Below are positions 1 through 13,040 of a DNA stretch of 64,000 nt, piece after piece. The DNA is from Paralvinella palmiformis (lineage: Eukaryota > Annelida > Polychaeta > Terebellida > Alvinellidae). Under the pieces are notes generated by a model. The model did no database searches, had not been told where the DNA came from, and was given only the letters and a program-made list of their open reading frames with translations. The translations under genes were made by a program, and so were the position numbers. The stretch is from contig JAODUP010001155.1 of assembly GCA_025642065.1 (NCBI GenBank), positions 1 to 64,000 of the forward strand, given 5' to 3'. The number at the start of each line of letters is the position of its first letter. Positions within the stretch are counted from its first letter, which is position 1.

Positions 1-432
1 TATAAATCTGAATTTATTCTGTTTTTGTTATATTTTTCAAAATTATTCATACTGTGTATTAATATTTTTTTTCCCCATTTTAGGTTTAATTTTTCTTGCC
101 GTAGTGTTCGAACAAAGCCTTTTTGTTTTAATCATGTTTTTTTTTATATTTAATTATCCTCTTTTGGATTATTTTAGAAATTAGTTTTTTTCTTTTCATT
201 TTTCTCAAATTTTACCGGTAATTAATTATACTTACAATTAAATATTTAAAAAAAATTAGTTTGGAGTTAATTGTTGTTTGAATGAAAGTATAACACCTGT
301 GCCAGTGCCTTAACTATCTTTATAAAACACACACATACACACATACACATATATATATATATATGTGTGTGCGTGTGCATGCTATTTTGAAGTACATCAT
401 AATTGATGATATATTATTGTATTCATCATTAG

Positions 433-608
433 GGATGATGTCGAAGAAAATATGCAATTTTTGGGATTCGTCATTCTAGAGAATTCTCTAAAGCCAGACT
501 CAATATCTGTGATAAACAGATTACAGAAAGACAATATCAGGACTATTATGAGTACAGGTCTGTATAATTGACACTTAGATAGATAAATACATAGATAGAT
601 AGATAGAT

Positions 609-658
<50 letters not shown>

Positions 659-2089
659 ATGTGTGTGTGTGTTTCTGTCTAATTTTGTTTAAGCTGACTC
701 CTTTATAAACAAATTATTGTTATTCAATATTTAATAACGTAAATTTCTCGTTGAAAATTAAAGATACACTAAAAGGAACGTGTTGGCTCTAACCTGGTTA
801 ATAAGAAAAAAAAAGGAAGTAATTAGTCACCTGTACATCCTTTTATAATCGAGAATCTCTCTCGAAAATACGCCCATCTTTGGAGATTACCGACAGAAGT
901 GTTATGATTATTTTTAAAGGCTTATTTTTCATGTATACAATATTATTGTTTATATTAAATTAACTACAAGACAGAAAGCGAAATATATTCCGTAGCCTAC
1001 TCCCCCCACCTATTTCATGACGCGTATATATCACAAGAACATTGTGTTAGGCATAAAGTTAGTTTAAACAATATTTATTTACAGGGATAAAGTTGATAAA
1101 ATGAAAGCACGCACAACGTCAACAATTCCCTGTCAATACCGTATATCGTCTCATATATTCTAGCTTTACTTCACTTTATTACCTTTGGAAGTCGCTCAAC
1201 CAATTTAGCCAAATGTTAAATAGCAATTAATATAATCTATAATACTGGTCAGACAGATAATTGCACTGAACCACGAATATTACTTATAAGGCTTTTTTTG
1301 TTTGGACAGATTAGCATTAAGCTATCGGATATGAAATACCTTAAGACCTTCACATGATACTAGGTTATACTATCAGTCGTAGTTATGAGAAAATTAATCC
1401 GGATCAGGTCGGAGTTCTATTTAAGCCCAGACTTGTTTCTAACGAAATATACGTAACGAATACACTCTTACAGAGAATTGTTTTCGTGAAATCTGAAAGA
1501 AAATGGGCCAGTTTTCTGGTTAAAGGAAGTATTGTTAATGATGGAACGATGTCTGGAACTAGGTTCGGTTTAGTTCTGAGAACAATTCATCAATAGCCCA
1601 TAACCAGGTGTGTTACCTGTCAGACTGAGAGATAACTATCGCCTATTATAAACATATAAACGTTTGAGGAAGACAACCAAACATCAATATATACATATAT
1701 GATCATTGTCTATTGGTATATCATCATTTATTATGGATATTCTTAGTAAGATAGCGAAGATGAGACATGACACTTGTTAGTGGAGGATTAGCCCACATAG
1801 TGAAGTACTCTGCGTATGTTATTGTGTGTGCTCTGTGTACGTGATTGTCAGTTGACTCACCTAGAAACCCGGACAAGGTTATTTACAATAAACAGCATAG
1901 ATTTATTAGAACGTAATAATTTAATTCCAAATAAGATTTTTTTACATTTTTTAATACCATAGAATTGACTGTCGTATAATTATTTGTAATAGTTAGTCAA
2001 ATAAACGTAATTAGTTATTAAATTAGTGTAGTGTGATTAGTTGGTTGTATAGTAAACTCTCTATAATATGGGAGATGTTTGTAAGGTGA

Positions 2090-2149
<60 letters not shown>

Positions 2150-2155
2150 ACACAC

Positions 2156-2229
<74 letters not shown>

Positions 2230-2814
2230 ACACACACACACATACACACATACACACATAACATACATACAACATACACACACATACACACACACATACA
2301 TACACACATAAACACACAAACACAAACAGGATATACTGTATAGTTGAAATCTTAATCCTCAGATCCATTGTGCGAATCCCGGATTCTGTATGTCAGTTAA
2401 ACAAGAATGATGTGCCAATTTAATTAATGTTTACCTTCGATTGACATATTTACCTGCTCATCCATTCACTCATAATTAAGACCATATTTCCAGTTCTGTG
2501 TCAAGTACAAAACTATCCATTAGGTGCATGGGAACTATTATTAATTTTCTGTTGATTAATACACAGGTGATGATAGTCTGTTTACTGCCATACACACAGC
2601 ACGTGCGTGTAACATGATACTGCCACTTGATGACGTCATTGTTGTACATGCGACGCCATTGACAGAGACGAGGAAAGTTGACGTGTCTTATGTCGGTCTA
2701 TCAAATGTTGACCTGATATTACATGTACCGGTAATATAAAGCTTAATATTACGTAATGTATACACTTGCATGTATCCACCTATATTCTTCATATAATACA
2801 TTAATTTTACATAG

Positions 2815-2860
<46 letters not shown>

Positions 2861-3955
2861 TTCAGGTTATAAAAACCAGACAAAGATCATTTTGATTTCT
2901 TGTTTAGCAGCTTGTATATGAATACCAGTTTGTTTTGAATGAACTAGTCCAAATGTGGAAAATACTCTCTCAACCCCAACACTGGATGAAGTGGCACTCA
3001 ACAATTGATCCATAAGCTTGAGCAGTCTGTCAGTCAGTCGCTCTGATGATTGTGAATGCCATCAGGCAATGGGACTAACTGAATTAATTATTTCTGGCAC
3101 AATCATGTACTGGTGGAATGGACCTGTCTTCGCCTTATAGCTTACTATGCTGTCCATCAGATCAAGATAGTTTTTCAGTACATGTTCCATGGCCTTATCG
3201 GTTTTCTTAACACGTAAATCATTTCCCCCTATATCGAGGAGGATCTAGTAGATTGGCCAAAACAATTGGAATCTGTCATTGCTCGATTTTAACGGTCCTT
3301 TGCGTGTTTTAGGACGCTGATAGGTTTTCCCTGAGTCCTTCCAGATCCGCACAGTCTCACTAATCACGGAAGTATCACTTTGCACCACACGATCAAGTGC
3401 CGCTGAGATTGGCTCCAGCCCGATGAGGAAATCTTCTGTATTTCGCTTGATGCCGAGATATTTTTGACTTTGTTCACAAACCTGGAGGATAATGGGCCAG
3501 TTCTGGAGACAGTTTGCCAGGCAGTCAGCCATTGTGTTCCACCGTACATCTTTCAGTCACGACTAAGGCCTTGTCACCGGCTGCTTTGTACCATGCAGCT
3601 GGTCACATGTTATATTATATTATTATTATGCGGTTATTCCGAAACTGTTTAGCGATATGCACAACATTGTCCTTGACACTTTTGACCCCTGCATCCTTGG
3701 CCAACGCATTGAACAGATGTGCAGAACAACCAAATGTGACGACATCCAAATCTATGGCTATGGCTAGCATAGGATTCAATTTATTTGCAACAATTAATTT
3801 ATAATATATATCAAAATCACAATTTTACATTAATACGAATTAAATCACAGCCAAATTGTAAAAAAAACATGACCAAAATCCAGGTTTAAAATATTTGATC
3901 AAACCAGTCATTTTTTTTAGAGTGATTTAAATCACTTGATTTAAATCAAATAACC

Positions 3956-4011
<56 letters not shown>

Positions 4012-5622
4012 CGTGTGCGTGTACATAAATCTTAATAATTTTATCGTGTAATAGAATACAAATTTTTATTCTATATTCAGGATATTCTAGAGAGAGGTAT
4101 TTTACTACAAACTAATTACCATTTTGTTATGACCGGCAACACATTTGATGTTTTATTGAAATTCGAACCTAGATTACTTCGGAAGGTAATGCTACCTTCT
4201 ATATATTTTCATACATAGCCACACACGCGGACAGACGGACGGACGGACGCACCTACACACACGGATACACACATTATTTCTGCGTATTTGTTTGTATTTA
4301 TCTCGGTGCCTATTTGTTTGTCACTATATTTTTAAATGCCTCATGTTTGTGAGCTTGTGTCTCTCTCTCTGTATCAATTCATGAAGTGTGTATTTCTCCA
4401 CGTCACAGATAATAAAAAATGGGACCATATTCGCCGGAATGAAACCGGAAATGAAAGCGCAGTTGATTACGATTCTGCGCGATTGTGGGTAAAACACGAA
4501 ACATTATCACGTTATCTGGATGATTGTTCCGGTCGATTTTATCCACTTACCGAGTCCCGAGCAACATATAGTTCCGTATTAATACATTGTAGTTTCGTGT
4601 TCCAGATGGAGGGCTATGATGTGCGGTGATGCAGCTAACGACTGTTTAGCCTTCAAGTCGGCGGATGTTCAAGTTTCACTTGAACCCTCTATAAAATTAG
4701 GTTTTGCTTCTTTAACTCCGACTGTAGACTCTGTTCGACAGCTGCTTCGGTATTTTGTACTTACTAATGATTGTCATAGATCTATAAACAAATGTGTTAT
4801 TCTTGCGTGTGTGTGCGTGTGTGTGTGAACAGTACCTAAACCATTAAAAATGTTAGCAAAACATCTGAACAATATGCCTTTTTAAAAAGGTTGTAGTGGT
4901 TGTAGTTAAATTAAATAACAGTGTTTTAACTTATTCAGGCCAAGGTTATATAGCGTGATCTATGGAAAATAGTGAGTTATTCTAGATGATCAATATAAAC
5001 TTTGGGCATGCCTTCATTCTGTACTTCATCGTCTTTTAAATTAAACGATTTTAGAATCGGACGGTCATCACTGGTAAGAACGTTCGTGTTAGTTAAACAC
5101 CTCTTTGCGTGTTCCTGGCTTCTGACTATTAGCGCCTTGATCTTAAACTACGTATGTACGAACATTATAATAAAGCGCGCTAGATATAATACGAAAACGA
5201 ATTAGATTAATTTGTCAGCTATGCAGCTATAACTTGACACAATTTAGGTTATCTAGAACTAATAATTATATATATATAACAGAGGATGTTCTTGGTTATA
5301 TTGAATTTTAACCTGAACAGTTTAAAAATATCGATGTTTTTATGAATATTTTTTTCTCAGACAGCAAATGGCTTCAGCAGTCATCAATATTTGTATTTGG
5401 ACTTTGTTCTCGTTGTAACTCTTGTATTCTCTGGTAAGTCACGAGCAGGACTTTGTTTTCTATAATCCGGGTCTTTGATTCTCTGATGTTATTACGCTTT
5501 TTATGTGTTTTAGTTTTGAAAATGATGTCGCATCAATACTGAATACATACATAATAGTGCTGCCACACGATAATAATTCTTATGTACTTGATTATGGGTT
5601 ATATATAAATATAATATTTGCA

Positions 5623-5678
<56 letters not shown>

Positions 5679-5774
5679 GTTATTAGTAGTAATATTATGT
5701 ATATATTCCCAGTACAGTTGGTCCCAATAGCATTAAATCAATATAAATGTATCATATTTGCTCCCCCTCTCTCA

Positions 5775-5810
<36 letters not shown>

Positions 5811-8800
5811 TCTCTATCACTGTGTGTGTCTGTGTGTGTGATTCTAAACTATGTTATTAAATCCAGTGTATTCGTGAGTTTATCTTATCCTCTAACTGTT
5901 TCACTATTGGAAGGATATGCTATGATTTCAGTCGCAAACTCAGCCAACGAACGAGAGCTAGGAAGGATGACATCCGTACAGACACTGCTAGGATTTCAGC
6001 CAATCTTCTCTCTCGTTGCATTCATTACAATACAAGTAATGACGTTTGTGATTGGTCTGTTATACCTGCGAGTACAGTCCTGGTATGTTATCCTGAATCA
6101 AGTGTTGGATCCACGTTAGAATTTAGTTGAGTGATGTCGTGCCCAGATCAAAATATATCATTATCTTATCATTTAATTGCAAAAATATATAGATTCTGGT
6201 CTGTTTATTTCAGGTTTTTGCCAGCCGTAGACGAGGGAGGTAATGAACAAAATGGCAGCTACGAGAACGCAGTTGTTTTCCAACTGACATCCCTCTCGGT
6301 GATATACTCAGTCATTGTGTTCAATAAAACGATTCCACAGAGGAAACCACATTGTTATAATGGTAATATACTATTGTGATGAGGACGATGACGACAATAA
6401 TGATGATGATGATGATGATCATCATCACCATCATGGTCGTTGTTGCCAGTATGTTGGGATTGATTTCCTTTGAATTTAATATATCGGTGCTCCTATGGTG
6501 CAGTGTTTAGAGCATTGCGCTGCAAACCTTCTGGATTTGGACTATAATCCGACTCATACCTGTACTTCTGGAATGTTTCCCTAAGGAGTTGTCTCTTGGC
6601 CATATGTCCGAGGTGGGACCAGCGTCGATGCTAAATAAAGCACTGACTGACTGACTGACTGACTGACTGACTGACTGACTGACTGACTGACTGACTCACT
6701 GACTGACTCACTGACTCACTGACTCACTCGAATTTAATATGTTTCATCAATACCTTAATAAATACAAGCATGTAACCTTGCAGGAATGAAAAAATACATG
6801 CTTGAAAGGATACTGACAGACAATGGGATGGGGATCTCGTTAACTAACAACCAGATAGACAGATAAAAAAGACCGCTCACTATACGGACAAAGATTTTGC
6901 AGTTTCGCTGTCCAGTCTGTGATAAGACGATTTATCACCGGCCTCACGACATGCCTTTGATCCTGACTTTATACTGATATGTCTCAATACCACACAGAGA
7001 TACTTAGACAGAATATCCTTCCAATATGTCTGAACACCTTACCGCAGGAAAAGCCTCGTCCAAATATATCATGCCATCAGATTAAAAAGACCAATTACAC
7101 CTTTAGTTTCCAATGGCATAATGTCACCGATATGTTTAAATACCAAACCACTCAAACGAGCTGAAATATGAAATCAAGCCGTCATGGTTCAGCGCGATAT
7201 GGCCCGAAGATGTTTCCTTTTCCCCCACGAACTCGTATGCCACAATTAACTCTTGTATATTGATATTGCATTTTCTTCTTCTCAGAATGTCATGTGTCGA
7301 TATCACATGGCAAACTGTAACACAGTATACAACGCGATTTCGGTATGATGTCAAACTACAGCCATCCCATCATATAACATGATGAGTTCAGGTGTAATGT
7401 TATACTAAACTGGATTAGGTATTAGTTATTATGCAGAGGCGTAGATTTCTGTTACAATTGTTGGTAACGTGAATATTGTGTTAAAGTGAAACTCGTCATC
7501 CATTTCACTTGTATGACAACAATCGATTTGTTTCACGTAATAAGTCGGCCAATGGGTTATATTTGGCAAACTGATTATCCAAACAGATTAACCCGAAAAT
7601 AGAATAGTACCTGACATTTTTGTATGTTAATTACACTATATTGTATAAAGTGTGGACGAAACGAGCCTTAATCTCAATAGTAGTAGCTAGCTAAACCTTT
7701 TACCAAACACGAAACCTTGATAAAATACATATTTCTATGATTGTTGGAGTTTCTATGCAAACTCGCTGTACTACTTACTGTCCGGGTGCATCTTGTGTTC
7801 TAGCACCCGTATATTACGTTGTTATTCGTATCTATTCGCACGTCATGTATATGTTGGTTCCTTCTGGAGGGAATGAAACAGGAGTAAGACACCATACGCA
7901 CCATTCCATCTTGACCGAGCCCAGTAGAAAGACACCATACGAACTCATCTATCTTGACCGAGGGGAGCGGTAAGACAACATACGAACCCATTCATCTTGA
8001 TCGAGCACTGTACTAAGACACCACACGAACCCTTTCATCTTGACCGAGGACTGTAGTAAGACACCATACGCACCATTCCATCTTGACCGAGCCCTGTACT
8101 AAAACACCACACGAACCCTTTCATCTTGACCGAGGACTGTAGTAAGACACCATACGCACCATTCCATCTTGACCGAGCTCAGTATTAAGACACCATGCAA
8201 ACCCATCCATCTTGACGAAGCTCAGTAGTAAGACGTCACTATTAATATACTGGTTCCACAAATTTAATTGTTATGTGACAGTTGTCTAATTTATTCGCTT
8301 CATCTTTATCTATATAATCTTTATGTATATGAAAATTGGAAATAACGCTATCTACTGCTCCCATTTACACTTTGTGATATTTTGAAAAATTGTGAATACA
8401 GGTTTTAGCCTAAAGTATATTTTTCATGAATAATATTTCAATATAAACTTTTTGTATTCATTGCTATTTATGGTCATAATCGTAAATTTATTTTACAAAT
8501 TTTTAAACTCATTTGTGTATCTCGGAAACTGCAATTCTACTGCCTCTGTTTCTCTCCTGCTCTATAGCCTTGATACTTATCCTCCTGTGGTTGATACCTG
8601 TACTGTATATAGTTTATCCCGTGGATGTTGTCAACATATTTTTTGAGGTGAGCATCACACTTTTATCTGATTTCATGATTTTAGACTTAAATCAGCGATT
8701 GCTAGAATTACATGCATTTTAATAGGACGACAAAAGAAAACGTGATTATTGAACGTAATATCACACTTTTATCTGATTTCACGACTTAAATCAGCGATTG

Positions 8801-9961
8801 CTAGAATTACATGTATTTTAATAGGGCGACAAAAGAAAACGTGATTATTGAACATAATATCACACTTTTATCTGATTTCACGACTTAAATCAGCGATTGC
8901 TAGAATTACATATATTTTAATAGGGCGGGCGACAAAGGAAAACGTGATTATTGAACATAATATCACACTTTTATCTGATTTGGTGACAAAAGAAAACGTG
9001 AGTTATTGAACGTAATATCACACTTTTATCTGATTTCACGACTTAAATCAGCGATTGCTAGAATTACATATATTTTAATAGGGCGGGCGACAAAGGAAAA
9101 CGTGATTATTGAACATAATATCACACTTTTATCTGATTTCACGACTTAAATCAGCGATTGCTAGAATTACATATATTTTAATAGGGCGACAAAAGAAAAC
9201 GTGATTATTGAACGTAATATCACGCTTTTATCTGATTTCACGACTTAAATCAGCGATTGCTAGAATTACATGCATTTTAATAGGACGACAAAAGAAAACG
9301 TGATTATTGAACGTAATATCTAATTGAACTCTATTGGATTAACGCGTTGATAATCTATTACTTCATTAAAACAGATGAAGCCTCTGCCGTATTTAGGTTT
9401 TCGCCTGAACATATTGCTCATATCAGCAGCAGATCTCCTCGTATGTCTCATCATCGAGGTAAGCTAAACGGTGATCGGTTTCATGCACGCGCAGAAAGAT
9501 GCCACGGCACACATAATCTCTCCTAAAGAAACGCGAACAATATTCTGAAATATCCCTTCCATCAAATTGCGCAGAGATTTCCAGTGAGCGTTAATTAGCA
9601 TACACGAGTTAGGGTACACACGGTGGTAGAGAACGGCCCTCGATTAAATTGAATAAGACTTGAATTTAATTAAATGGTCCCATCTCGTTGCTGTTGGACA
9701 AGCTTCCTCCGTTCTCCATGTTGAGGAGAGATGAGCTGCCTTTTAATAAGTTGAGTACATTGATTCCAGAAGGTAATTCTCGGCGTCTGGTGTAATCACC
9801 GACAACAATCTCGACTGGATGACGGTGCCAATTATCGGAAAGAAGTTCCAGATGATGACGAGGTGTGGCCTCCATTTGATAATGTGCCAATAAAACGGAA
9901 CAGCGCCTTCGTCAGCCACACAGCTCAAGGTGTCTTAGTGGTCTTAACTCTCGGACACTGA
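433..9961 (+). CDS. P5B-type ATPase (ATP13A2/ATP13A3-like), C-terminal 12 exons, 5' end outside window
   Basis: Exons read at 433-557, 2567-2730, 4081-4185, 4409-4488, 4606-4749, 5055-5151, 5361-5433, 5914-6082, 6214-6362, 8568-8647, 9375-9458 and 9770-9961 (TGA). All have GT/AG borders and the phases join without a break to give 486 residues. The order of motifs is that of P5B pumps: a FLGFVILENSLKP block, MSTG-DD at the hinge, YHFVMTGNTF, GTIFAGMKPEMKAQL, MCGDAANDC, then six hydrophobic segments matching M5-M10 and the SYENAVVF loop before M8. Family knowledge: P5B ATPases are endolysosomal membrane pumps that export polyamines, driven by aspartyl phosphorylation. The phosphorylated Asp and the M4 site are upstream of the window. 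Odd: GDGxND reads GDAAND, and several neighbouring conserved positions differ. The 2567 exon could end at 2724 instead, in the same phase. No frameshift is seen, so I call it a gene rather than a pseudogene. Confidence 0.92.
558..2566. other. P5B ATPase intron: SINE scrap and long TA/CA repeat
   Basis: This 2-kb intron holds (AT)n at 618-656, a short piece of the SINE-A tail at about 1155-1215 (CTTTGGAAGTCGCTC, then a degraded CCAATTTAGCC), and a compound (TA)n(CA)n tract at 2091-2328. An 80-codon open frame at 1354-1596 matches no part of a P5B pump and has no usable splice context. I see no gene. Confidence 0.6.
2091..2328. repeat. Compound (TA)n(CA)n microsatellite
   Basis: About 27 TA units pass into about 35 CA units and a looser CATACA tail. 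Frames open on both strands here are artefacts of the repeat. Confidence 0.95.
2863..3958 (-). mobile_element. Degenerate hAT DNA transposon in a P5B ATPase intron
   Basis: Read on the - strand, 3800-3245 encodes hAT transposase pieces (DVVTFGCSAHLFNALAKDAG; MADCLANCLQNWPIILQVCE; RNTEDFLIGLEPISAALDRV). Then 3050-2870 encodes the C-terminal dimerisation segment (SERLTDRLLKLMDQLLSATS followed by SVGVERVFSTFGLVHSKQ). The ends look like hAT termini: CAGGTTATAAAAA at 2863 and, reversed, CAGGGTTATTTGATT ending at 3958. Several stops and frame changes make it non-autonomous. The element is about 1.1 kb, well short of a full hAT. Both flanks are AT microsatellite, so an 8-bp target duplication cannot be confirmed. 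It lies antisense in the intron between the 2567 and 4081 exons. Confidence 0.8.
6487..6728 (+). mobile_element. tRNA-derived SINE (family B) with (GACT)n tail
   Basis: The head TATGGTGCAGTGTTTAGAGC with GGATTTGGACTATAATCC about 40 bp later matches the A-box and B-box layout of a tRNA promoter. The body continues to GTCGATGCTAAATAAAGCAC and then runs into about 20 GACT repeats. Related copies are at 43363 (+), 46725-46890 (-) and, degraded, at 54665. The tRNA fold is not preserved, so this is a SINE and not a tRNA gene. Confidence 0.65.
7884..8236. repeat. 43-bp minisatellite, about 8 copies
   Basis: The unit runs from GACACCATACGCACC through CATCTTGACCGAG to a CTGTAGTAA-like end, repeated about eight times with a few substitutions per copy. 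It lies inside the P5B ATPase intron before the M9 exon. Confidence 0.85.
8650..9322. repeat. About 100-bp tandem repeat filling a P5B ATPase intron
   Basis: The phrase ATCACACTTTTATCTGATTT recurs at about 8652, 8759, 8858, 8961, 9017, 9118 and 9217 (the last with one change). Spacing is about 100 bp except for one shortened unit. Each unit also carries ATCAGCGATTGCTAGAATTA and ACAAAAGAAAACGTGATTATTG. The array starts only a few bases after the donor at 8648 and takes up nearly the whole intron up to the acceptor at 9374. Confidence 0.9.
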
Positions 9962-10190
9962 TTCATCATCATCATCATCATTGTCATCATAATCATCTGA
10001 AGAGATTGGCGTAGATAAGCTATTTGAATAGAAATACGAATTAAATTGATTCCACGGACAATTGCCGAGAGAGAGAGAGAGAGAAATATAGAGAGGGTGT
10101 GAGTGAGTAGGTAAATGAGAGTGAGAGAGAGTGAGTGGGTGATAGATAGATAAATAGATATATAAGATATATATATATATAACATATATA

Positions 10191-10240
<50 letters not shown>

Positions 10241-12154
10241 TTCTCGTCTTATGTCTTATGGCGACAAAAGTCTTGTGCTTTAAGTATAATCAGAGTAAAC
10301 CAGTCTAATGTAATCTACCGAACGGACTTACTTATTGCATCCTTAATTAAATACAAACTGCCTTTTGTTTAATAGTCCCTCTTGATGTTTTGTTCACCTT
10401 AAATCCACCATATTATATCTATGTCGGTGTATGAGAGGAACCTGACTAGCCGGATGACGTGGTGTTTTAATAAAAGTCGCTGTATGATAAGGACTGGGGC
10501 TATCCAGGAAGTCTCTGATGTGGCTGTCTACTTTCGTCGTATGCTATCTGTTGATGTCTTCTCCACGTAACAGATGTCATATAGTTCCTTAACGGTGTAG
10601 ACATGTCCTAAATTCTACGATACCCCCCCCTCCCACTCCTGTTGTTATATCTTTATATTTTACTCTTGTATTTCGCTAGTTTATATTATTTAACTCTATT
10701 TATGCATGTATCGCTGTATCATTATATCGGAGTAAAGTTGTAAATTAAAATAAATTTGCGATTATGATCATGATTAGTATTATGTACAATTACATTTATG
10801 TTTAATAAAGAATATAAGTTAAATAAAGTATGAATAAAGTTCTCGGCATAATTTTGTGTTAGAATATAACCACAACAAAATTTAATGTGTGTGTGTGTTC
10901 TATAAATAAACTAACACCATCGGAACGAATCCATGTTGACACCTCCCGTTGATGGGCTAGTGTTTACTTGGTAGAAACATTCGCGGGGATGTCGAGAAGT
11001 GTAGTGTAGTGTACTGTAATATAAAAGGGACCGTGAGCTCCGCTGTGTTCTGGCCTTAAAGCGTATGGCAACTCGTGATAAAGGATGGATTTGGCCCGAC
11101 CGTCAACAATTGACGGGTCTGATTCAACGAGAAGGTCGAAACATGTCCAGGGATTAGTTTCTCGGCTCGCAAGAGCGTGGGTGGCTGTCTACGATAAACG
11201 GCTCTGCCGTCTCTTCTGGATTAATTAAAAAAAATCAACACCCCCTGAGGTTCCCTCTCTTACTTACCTATGAATGATGGGGGGGGGACCACACTGGAAA
11301 TAATTGTGTTCGCATATTCTTGCGTCATCTCTGTTTCATGGTCGGAGATCACGAATCGAGAAAAATCAATCTAATGAAATATAACTATTTGGCGGTATTT
11401 GTGTATGTTATTGGCCCATCCAAATTATTAGAAATAAACTGATTGACGAAAGATGATTTATTTATTTAGATTTCGCGCGGGAGAGGAAGAATAAGTGCAA
11501 CAGTACATAATAACAAAAGTGGCTTAGAAATTAGTATTGTTGTTGTTGTTATTATTATTACTACTATTATAATTATTAGTGTTGTTGTCGTTATTTATAA
11601 TTACTGCTATGACAAAAACAATAAGAACAACTAGTAGTATTAGTACTTCTACTGGTACTATCTCTACTAACACACAATTATTTATACCCCGTACATTCAT
11701 CAGCTAAAGCTGAACGCATCATGATAGACTTGGCCAACATTTTGCTTTATTTATGTTTTAACGTGAAGGAGAAAAGTAGAAGAGAAAAATAAATAAAAAC
11801 CTAATATGTTAACGAGTAGATAATGGATTTCGATAACTGCTAGTCTAATGAAAAGCGACATGCTGAAATAGCACGAAAGATGGCCCAAACGAAGATGTTT
11901 GAGCTTGATATGCCCCATGATTGGTTATAAATGATCCTCTCCGTGATGCACGATGTTGTTGTTGTTCGAGCTCCTTGTTAGCCGTGTTACGTAGTCTCCA
12001 GGTATTTGTATACACTGAGCTAAGTGGTTAGGATGTTGACGTTTATGATGTATGTGAATATTACTACTCCGAGTAAGGTGTGTAATACTACCAGCCGGCA
12101 TACGGTTACAGTAGCTGAGTACATACGGGCGCAAATGTTTATGACGCATGATGT
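9962..12154. other. 3' flank of the P5B gene and intergenic DNA
   Basis: Holds (ATC)n at 9962-9985, GA-rich tracts at 10070-10140 and 10193-10237, and AT-rich DNA. The part at 10960-11230 is less AT-rich but shows no open frame or RNA that I recognise. A 65-bp segment at about 12058-12125 recurs in the same orientation at about 13146-13210. Confidence 0.5.
10469..10474 (+). promoter_or_regulatory. Candidate polyadenylation signal of the P5B ATPase gene
   Basis: AATAAA lies about 0.5 kb after the TGA at 9959-9961. A second AATAAA lies near 10804. Which one is used cannot be told from sequence. Confidence 0.35.
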
Positions 12155-13040
12155 ACGTCTTAAGAAACCATCTTTGCCGGTCAATGACCTAAGCAGTTAT
12201 AGACCTATTTCTAATCTATCATTCATATCTAAAGTATTAGAAAAAGCCGTGTCCTGTCGTTTGAACGTTCACCTAAACTGTAATAACACGTCTAATGTTT
12301 TTAAATCTGCTTAATTTCACTCTACAGAAAACGCTCTACTGAAAGTTCATAACGTCATAGCACTAAACATGGACGCAGGAAAGCTCACAGCACTAACACT
12401 ATTATATTTATCTGCAGCTTTTGACACCATTGATTATTCTATTCTTCTAGATCGCCTATCTGGTTGGTATTGCATATCGGGCACAGCACTTACCTGGATC
12501 CGCTAAATGTTAATAAATAGGTTTCAATCAATAAAAATAAGAGAGGCTCTGTTCTTGGACCGCTACTGTTTACTTTGTATAGCACACCACTAAGCTCACT
12601 TATTCACAGCCACAAATTAGACCATCATTTATATGCAGATGACACCCAAGTATACATTTATTTATCTACAGCAAACACTGATCTTTCCCTTAAAAAACTC
12701 CGTGACTGTCTCAGTGGATATATCTGGCTGGATAACAAACAATAAACTTAGGCTCATAGCATCACACCATCATACACTGTACGTAATCTTGTTGTTACAT
12801 TTAATAACGATTTTAATTTAAAAAAAACATATTTCTCTGACATGTGTCCCTGCTGCTTCTATCATATTCGTGACTTTCTCCGCTTTCGGGGCTATATTTC
12901 TCTTTCAGTCACCAAAACCATTACTAAAGCATTCATTACTAGTACGCCCGATTATTGCAATTCTTTTCTTTATAACGTTGCATCTAAGGATATTCTAAAA
13001 CTTCAGTGTGTTCAGAACTGGTTTCCAGTTCATCATTGTT
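12155..13040 (+). mobile_element. 5'-truncated L2/CR1-group LINE (reverse transcriptase fragment)
   Basis: Reverse-transcriptase motifs follow in order on the + strand: SSYRPISNLSFISKVLEKAV (12190), LSAAFDTID (about 12415), GSVLGPLLFTLYSTPLSSL (12550), then HLYADDTQVYIY with the catalytic YADD (12625). The C-terminal piece SVTKTITKAFITSTPDYCNS ends near 13015. Stops and frame changes break the frame at about 12312, 12506 and 12780. The endonuclease half is missing. Inactive copy. Confidence 0.85.

Larger units (their letters stand above)
6363..8567. other. P5B ATPase intron: SINE-B copy, (GACT)n and a 43-bp minisatellite
   Basis: The intron between the M8 and M9 exons is built of repeats at 6380-6425 (GAT/ATC trinucleotides), 6487-6728 (SINE and GACT tail) and 7884-8236 (43-bp unit). 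The remainder, 6730-7880 and 8240-8560, is AT-rich with no recognisable coding or RNA signal. Confidence 0.6.

Noticed and set aside
1354..1596. 80-codon frame on the + strand
   Set aside because: It lies in the intron between the 433 and 2567 exons of the P5B ATPase and matches no pump segment or other family I know.
2018..2368. Cys/Val and Tyr/Ile repeat frames
   Set aside because: They come from the (TA)n(CA)n microsatellite. The same applies to frames in CA or AT runs at 24 kb, 30 kb, 34.6 kb, 44.6 kb and 47.8 kb.
4336..4629. 97-codon frame through 4336-4629 and an apparent frameshift before MMCGD
   Set aside because: It runs through an intron. Splicing 4488 to 4606 gives a continuous frame (RDCG-WRAMMCGD), so there is no frameshift in the gene.
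9666..9928. Two open frames on the - strand
   Set aside because: They are the reverse of the last P5B ATPase exon (9770-9961), which joins in phase to the M10 exon.
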